Assembly: GCF_000611645.1 (NCBI RefSeq)
Contig: NW_014013194.1
Coordinates: forward strand, 1 to 25,280
Direction of reading: 5' to 3'
Source of the DNA: Monoraphidium neglectum
Taxonomy: Eukaryota; Chlorophyta; Chlorophyceae; Sphaeropleales; Selenastraceae
DNA: 25,280 nucleotides
This document shows positions 21,531 through 25,280 of this stretch, piece by piece. A program made the translations under genes and the position numbers. Under the pieces are notes generated by a model. It was not told the origin of the DNA. It was given only the letters and a program-made list of their open reading frames with translations, and made no database searches. Within the stretch, counting starts at the first letter, position 1, and every line of letters starts with the position of its first letter.

Positions 21531-22814
21531 ATGTCATCCGCCAACACAAGGAAGCGCTCGCTGCTGGACGTCCTGGCTGACGACGAGCCAACGCTCTGGA
21601 TACAGGTTGCAGACGGCACCACAGCAGACGGCGCCAGCAGCGACAGGGCTGGCGATAGCGCCGCTCCCGCGCCCGCGCCGCCGCAGCAGCCGCCGCCGCG
21701 CATCCCCGCGCACCGCGAGCTGCTGCGGTTTGACTCCACCTGCGTGCGCAACCTTCCGCCGGGGGACACTTGGGACATCAGCGGCCTGGTCATTGACGGC
21801 CAGCGGGTGACGCGGCCGGTGGTGGTGGCGTGGCTCGAGGCGGTTTACGCCGGCTCGACCTACTGGGGCGACACCGGCGTCCCGCCGGCCGAGGAGGGCG
21901 AGATTGACGGAGTCCTGCTGCTGCGGTTTGCTGACGCCGTGGGCAGCAGCATCCGCGTCGTGCGTGAGTGCTACGAGCGCTGCAGGGAGCAGCTGGCCAG
22001 CCTGGAGGTGCGGGTTCGTGGGGAGCCTGCACGCTTGAAGCTGGACGGCAGCTTCTATACTTTGCAGTCTAACTTTGACAGCTTAACCCTTGTCGAAGGC
22101 ACCTTCGTCACGGAGACAGAAGTCGCAGAGCTGCCGCTTGGTGATGGCGCCGCCAACGCCGCTGCGGACGATTTTGACCTCGAGATTGAGGCCACGGCAG
22201 AGCTGCAGCAGAACCTGGCAGCTCAGCTGGAGCGGCTGCTGCACATCGCGTACAGCCTGGGGCTCAGAGAGCTGCAGTCGCGCCTTCACCACTTCATACA
22301 CGCCAACGTGCAGATGCAGTCGGACGAGGGCGAGGCGCCGGAGGGGCTGCTGCCTGTGAGGTTGTTGCGAGATTCGGTGTTCTCTAAACGCGTCATGGCG
22401 GCGGTGGACAGCGGGCAGCTGAAAGATGCGTGGCTGCAGGGCATCCTTTCGGTGCCGTGCGACCTGTCACGTGCAGACGGGCTGTTTGGAGAAGCGACGA
22501 GCGCCACAATCATAGTTGCGGGGGCCAGCCGTGCCGCAGATGGTGGGGGCGGCAACCAGGGTGGCGCCCAGGACGCCGACGGCGGCGGCTATGTAATTGA
22601 TGACCACGGGGTCGTGCAGCCGGTGCGGCTCGTCACCACTGTGGAGGGTGTGCTGCAGCGCGACTACCACGGCACACGTGCGGGCACAAGGATCAATCTG
22701 CGCTTCGTCTTGGGGGAGGGCCGGTGCGACATAAGTGACCCAGGCCGCAGCACCCACGATGGATATAATCTGCCGGCCACTATCATGCTGGGGCTGCGCC
22801 TGGACAAAGTTTGA
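21531..22814 (+). CDS. BTB-like protein of unknown function, tandem copy 2
   Basis: Uninterrupted ORF of 427 residues, parallel to copy 1 from MSSANTRKRSL to NLPATIMLGLRL. The same BTB-like landmarks are present (IPAHRELLRF, GDTWDISGLVIDGQRV, WLEAVYAGSTYWGDTGVPPA, LLLRFADAVGSS). Differences cluster in the middle acidic stretch (DDFDLEIEATAEL against DYDVDRAVAEL), in the linker, where some glycines are replaced by Asp/Ala, and near the end. No frame-breaking change has occurred in either copy while the flanks have diverged freely, which points to both being under selection. An in-frame upstream extension without ATG is judged non-coding because it crosses the putative intron. AATAAA occurs at 22827-22832, probably too close to the stop to be a poly(A) signal. 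Confidence 0.78.
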   Translation: MSSANTRKRSLLDVLADDEPTLWIQVADGTTADGASSDRAGDSAAPAPAPPQQPPPRIPAHRELLRFDSTCVRNLPPGDTWDISGLVIDGQRVTRPVVVAWLEAVYAGSTYWGDTGVPPAEEGEIDGVLLLRFADAVGSSIRVVRECYERCREQLASLEVRVRGEPARLKLDGSFYTLQSNFDSLTLVEGTFVTETEVAELPLGDGAANAAADDFDLEIEATAELQQNLAAQLERLLHIAYSLGLRELQSRLHHFIHANVQMQSDEGEAPEGLLPVRLLRDSVFSKRVMAAVDSGQLKDAWLQGILSVPCDLSRADGLFGEATSATIIVAGASRAADGGGGNQGGAQDADGGGYVIDDHGVVQPVRLVTTVEGVLQRDYHGTRAGTRINLRFVLGEGRCDISDPGRSTHDGYNLPATIMLGLRLDKV

Positions 22815-23795
22815 TCGCATCAGGCCAATAAAGTGCTTCGGCCCTTTCGCGCGGCGGCTCTCTTGCGTGTGCTGCGCGTGCTTGTTGTCGAGCTGCACAC
22901 TATCATGCAGCCGCCCGAGACATGATGGTTTTTGCGCCGTATTCTGTTGGTTGTCCAGAGCTCCTTGCGCAGCTTGGTTGCAACCCACCAATCATACACA
23001 AGCCCATTATTTGACCCGTTCTCCGCACGAGAGAAGTGCATATCCCCTCATATATGGATGCCTCCAGCAAACACCACCATGCCCCAGCCCGGCACAACTT
23101 CTGTGAGGTGATGTGGAGAGCCTTGCATACTTGGGCATTTGAAATCACAGACTTCAACCCAGACCGAGCATAAGCAAATATCTGCGCTCCATACAGCCAC
23201 AGCTTGCATGGATCGCAATCACTGGCCCAACAATGAAACAATTGAACGATCAACACAAGGGTGCATGCGGTATGCAATGTGCTCACAAAAATACGAAATG
23301 GACCACCGTGAGGTAACCTTGGATGTGTGATGCGCGGTGAAAAATACAGGGCAGTATGCTTCGCGCGGGGCTGCACTGCAGAGTTTGCACAGGGGTCCAG
23401 GCACACCGCTGCAACAGGCACGCACCCTCACGTGTCGGCGGTTTTTAAATGCATATGCACACATCATTCAGTCGATCAGAAACAATCACGCCTGCAATTG
23501 GGCGTTTCGGCGGTTGGCCTTGCTGACATTCGACACTGTGGTCAACGCCTGCTCGGTCCCGCACACCATATGACACGACATCTCGAATTTGAATGATCTC
23601 CACTTGAAAAATACTTGTGACACGGTGCGCGTCTCGTCGAATCACCTTGATTGTTGTCACTGCGCCCCAAACCGCTTCACCGTGCGCCATCTCCAGTCCA
23701 TTCCATACACAAAATTGCAGGGTGCTGCCTGCTTTACTTATCAGCGGTGTCCAGTCTTCAGACATCAGACACGGGCAAGATCAAACGCCTACAAT
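22815..23795. other. Intergenic: 3' flank of BTB-like copy 2 and promoter side of the phosphate translocator
   Basis: To about 23300 it is the diverged tail of duplication unit 2. From 23300 to 23795 it should hold the promoter and 5'UTR of the phosphate translocator gene. GC content falls here compared with coding parts. Frames on both strands lack motifs. No TATA box or poly(A) signal could be assigned. Confidence 0.45.
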
Positions 23796-25247
23796 ATGCG
23801 GGCCGCCGGCCTGCAGACCGGGCGTGGAGCGCTGCTTGCTCCGCGTTGTCTTGGTAAACAATTGGCGGTGCTGGCCTCTCGCCAGCGGCCATGCAAACTT
23901 TACGCCCAAGTGCCACCGCAGCCAGTGCTAGATGGCCTCCGTAAGCCTTGCAGCGGCCTGTTCGGATCCAGAAATGAGCCAAGCAAGGGCGTGGCATGCA
24001 GAGCGGCGGCAGCGGCTGCAGGTAGGAACGATGCACCGCCCGACCCCTCGGCCGCCGCGCCTGCTGCAATTGTATGTGCAAGCAGGACAGCGCACACCAG
24101 CGGTCGAGCGGCCCCACGACTGCCCCCTGCAGGCGGGGGCCAGCAAGAGGAGGGGCTGAAGCTGTCGTTCGGGCTGGCGCTCATGTTTGTGGGCTGGTAC
24201 GGCGCCAACATCTACTTCAACATGTGAGAGGGGGGGATCACATGGGGCGCTGTTTGTACTTGATCAAGGCGCCTCGGACGCGTGTCTAGGGCTGCATGCG
24301 GTCGCTTGTGTGCTGAGCCTGCCGGCAGGGCGGCGGCGGCAGGCAGCAGCCACCCCTGCAATGGCCCAGAGGCGACCCAGGCGGGGCGGGGTGCAGCCTC
24401 CCTCGGATGGCAGCGCCCACGCCAGGGCGCACGCGCATGGGCAGGGCCATACCCATTATGGCTCAGCCGGCGCCGGCGTCGGGGCATGGGTGCTTGCATG
24501 GCGGCGCATGGATCCAGTCAGGACAGAATGCGCCATGCGATGGGGGCCCCTGGCGGCTGCATGGTGGTGCAGGCGCCCTCGCGAGGAGTTGTGGGGACGC
24601 ACCTCTGCCACGGCGGCGAGGGTTGATTGGCAGCAGCAGAGCAAGCGCTGTCGTGGCGGAATCAGCGCGCCCGCGGCAGCAAAGCGTGCGCGGCTCGGCG
24701 CACAGCGCAATGGAGCCGGCGTGCGCGGCGGTTTCTGATGCACGCCTGACCTGCGGCGCCCTCTTCTGCCCGCAACATTGCTGACGCAGCGCCCAGAAGC
24801 AGGTGCTCAAGCAGTTCGCCTTCCCGTTGGCCTGCACCAACATCCAGGTGTGTGTGACCATGATGGTTGCAGTGATGCGTGGGGGGACGGAATTAGGGGT
24901 GATGTTGTGTGTGGTGCTGCGGTGGCATTGTTTTGGCAGGCTGGCCCAGTCGCATGGGCGTGCGCTCCAAGGCTGTTTGCAGCTGCCCCCATCAACAACG
25001 CGGCAGCTGCGAGGGCTTTTCACATCAAAAGCGACGCAGAAGCGCGAACCAGGGTGGTGCGGGTGGCGCTCGGCGATAGCTGTGGAAGCCACGCCTTTGG
25101 CCGCACACCGCCTGACCTGGGCCCCTCCCAACCCCCGCCGCCTGGCCCCCTCCGCCGCGCCCACGCCAGTTCGCCATCGGCAGCTGCCTCGCGCTGCTGT
25201 TCTGGGCCACGGGCGTCGTGCGGGCCCCCAGGGTGGACGCGCAGACG
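23796..25247 (+). CDS. Plastid phosphate translocator (PEP/triose-phosphate type), 5' part; continues beyond window
   Basis: Exons 23796-24223, 24790-24847, 25170-25247; donors and acceptors are GT-AG and phases agree (2, 0, 0), giving 188 residues. Residues 1 to about 110 are Ala/Arg/Ser/Pro-rich without acidic clusters, as in a chloroplast transit peptide. Then EGLKLSFGLALMFVGWYGAN (first membrane helix) runs across the splice into IYFNIAQKQVLKQFAFPLAC, which is the family pattern (W)Y..NIYFNIYNKQVLK.FP.P. The third exon, FAIGSCLALLFWATGVVRAP, is the second helix. Family role: antiport of inorganic phosphate with phosphorylated C3-C6 compounds at the inner plastid envelope. The NIYFNI..KQVLK pattern favours the PEP/phosphate subtype over the glucose-6-phosphate or strict triose-phosphate subtype, but the diagnostic C-terminal half is outside the window. 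The start is the first ATG preceding the transit-like region; the frame is open upstream. Confidence 0.8.
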
Positions 25248-25264
25248 GTGAGGGGCCCGCTTCA

Positions 25265-25280
25265 CCCCCCCCCCCCCCCC
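25265..25280. repeat. C16 homopolymer at the right edge
   Basis: The window ends in at least 16 C, 17 nt past the donor of the translocator's third exon. It may be intronic, or it may mark a contig end or sequencing artefact. Confidence 0.8.

Larger units (their letters stand above)
20670..23300. repeat. Tandem segmental duplication, unit 2
   Basis: Counterpart of unit 1 in direct orientation. The right end is set where similarity to the sequence before 20640 fades (last shared words around CAACACAAGGGTGCATGCGG at 23249 versus CAAAACAAGGATGCCCGCGA at 20524). Exact borders cannot be fixed by eye. Confidence 0.75.

Noticed and set aside
23445..23765. 106-codon minus-strand frame upstream of the phosphate translocator
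   Set aside because: No recognisable motif or splice support, and it lies where the translocator's promoter and 5'UTR are expected.
1..25280. tRNA, rRNA, CRISPR array, transposase or integrase genes
   Set aside because: No cloverleaf-like arms, rRNA segments, regularly spaced repeats or transposase motifs were seen on either strand by eye.

Overview
The window looks like nuclear DNA of a green alga (Chlorophyta, chlorophycean-like). The genes are GC-rich and broken by many short GT-AG introns. Two genes encode chloroplast-envelope transporters of the plant/algal type, and microsatellites and G/C homopolymers are frequent. No prokaryotic operon, tRNA, rRNA, CRISPR array or intact transposon was seen. 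All gene models were built by hand by joining exons whose splice sites and reading phases agree; none has transcript support.

Layout. (1) 41-8215, minus: a 17-exon gene, running off the left edge, for a secreted clostripain-like (family C11) cysteine peptidase with a long cysteine-rich modular C-terminus. A (CA)n/(CG)n microsatellite lies in one intron, next to a 5' splice site. (2) 9435-13630, minus: an 11-exon gene for a plastid glycolate/glycerate translocator (PLGG1 type, LrgA+LrgB fusion, about 504 residues). (3) 14545-15087, plus: remains of a WD40 gene of the GNB1L/ASTRA-associated type, with an in-frame TGA at an expected Trp. (4) 15802-17194, minus: a 5-exon EB1-like gene with only the calponin-homology domain. 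(5) About 17985-23300: a tandem duplication of about 2.7 kb. Each unit carries an intact intronless-looking ORF for a BTB-like protein (18803-20077 and 21531-22814, plus), preceded by a decayed inverted N-terminal fragment of the same family (17985-18262 and 20670-20935, minus). A 21-nt putative 5' exon is kept in both copies. (6) 23796-25247, plus: the 5' part of a plastid phosphate translocator gene (PEP/triose-phosphate type), running off the right edge, where the sequence ends in a C homopolymer.

Functional links. The two transporters both concern exchange of carbon metabolites across the plastid envelope (photorespiratory glycolate/glycerate; phosphorylated C3 compounds), but nothing shows that they are co-regulated. 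The other genes look unrelated. The most unusual parts are the eukaryotic C11 peptidase with exon-shuffled Cys modules, and the tandem BTB-like array with inverted paralog fragments that could give antisense or hairpin RNA.
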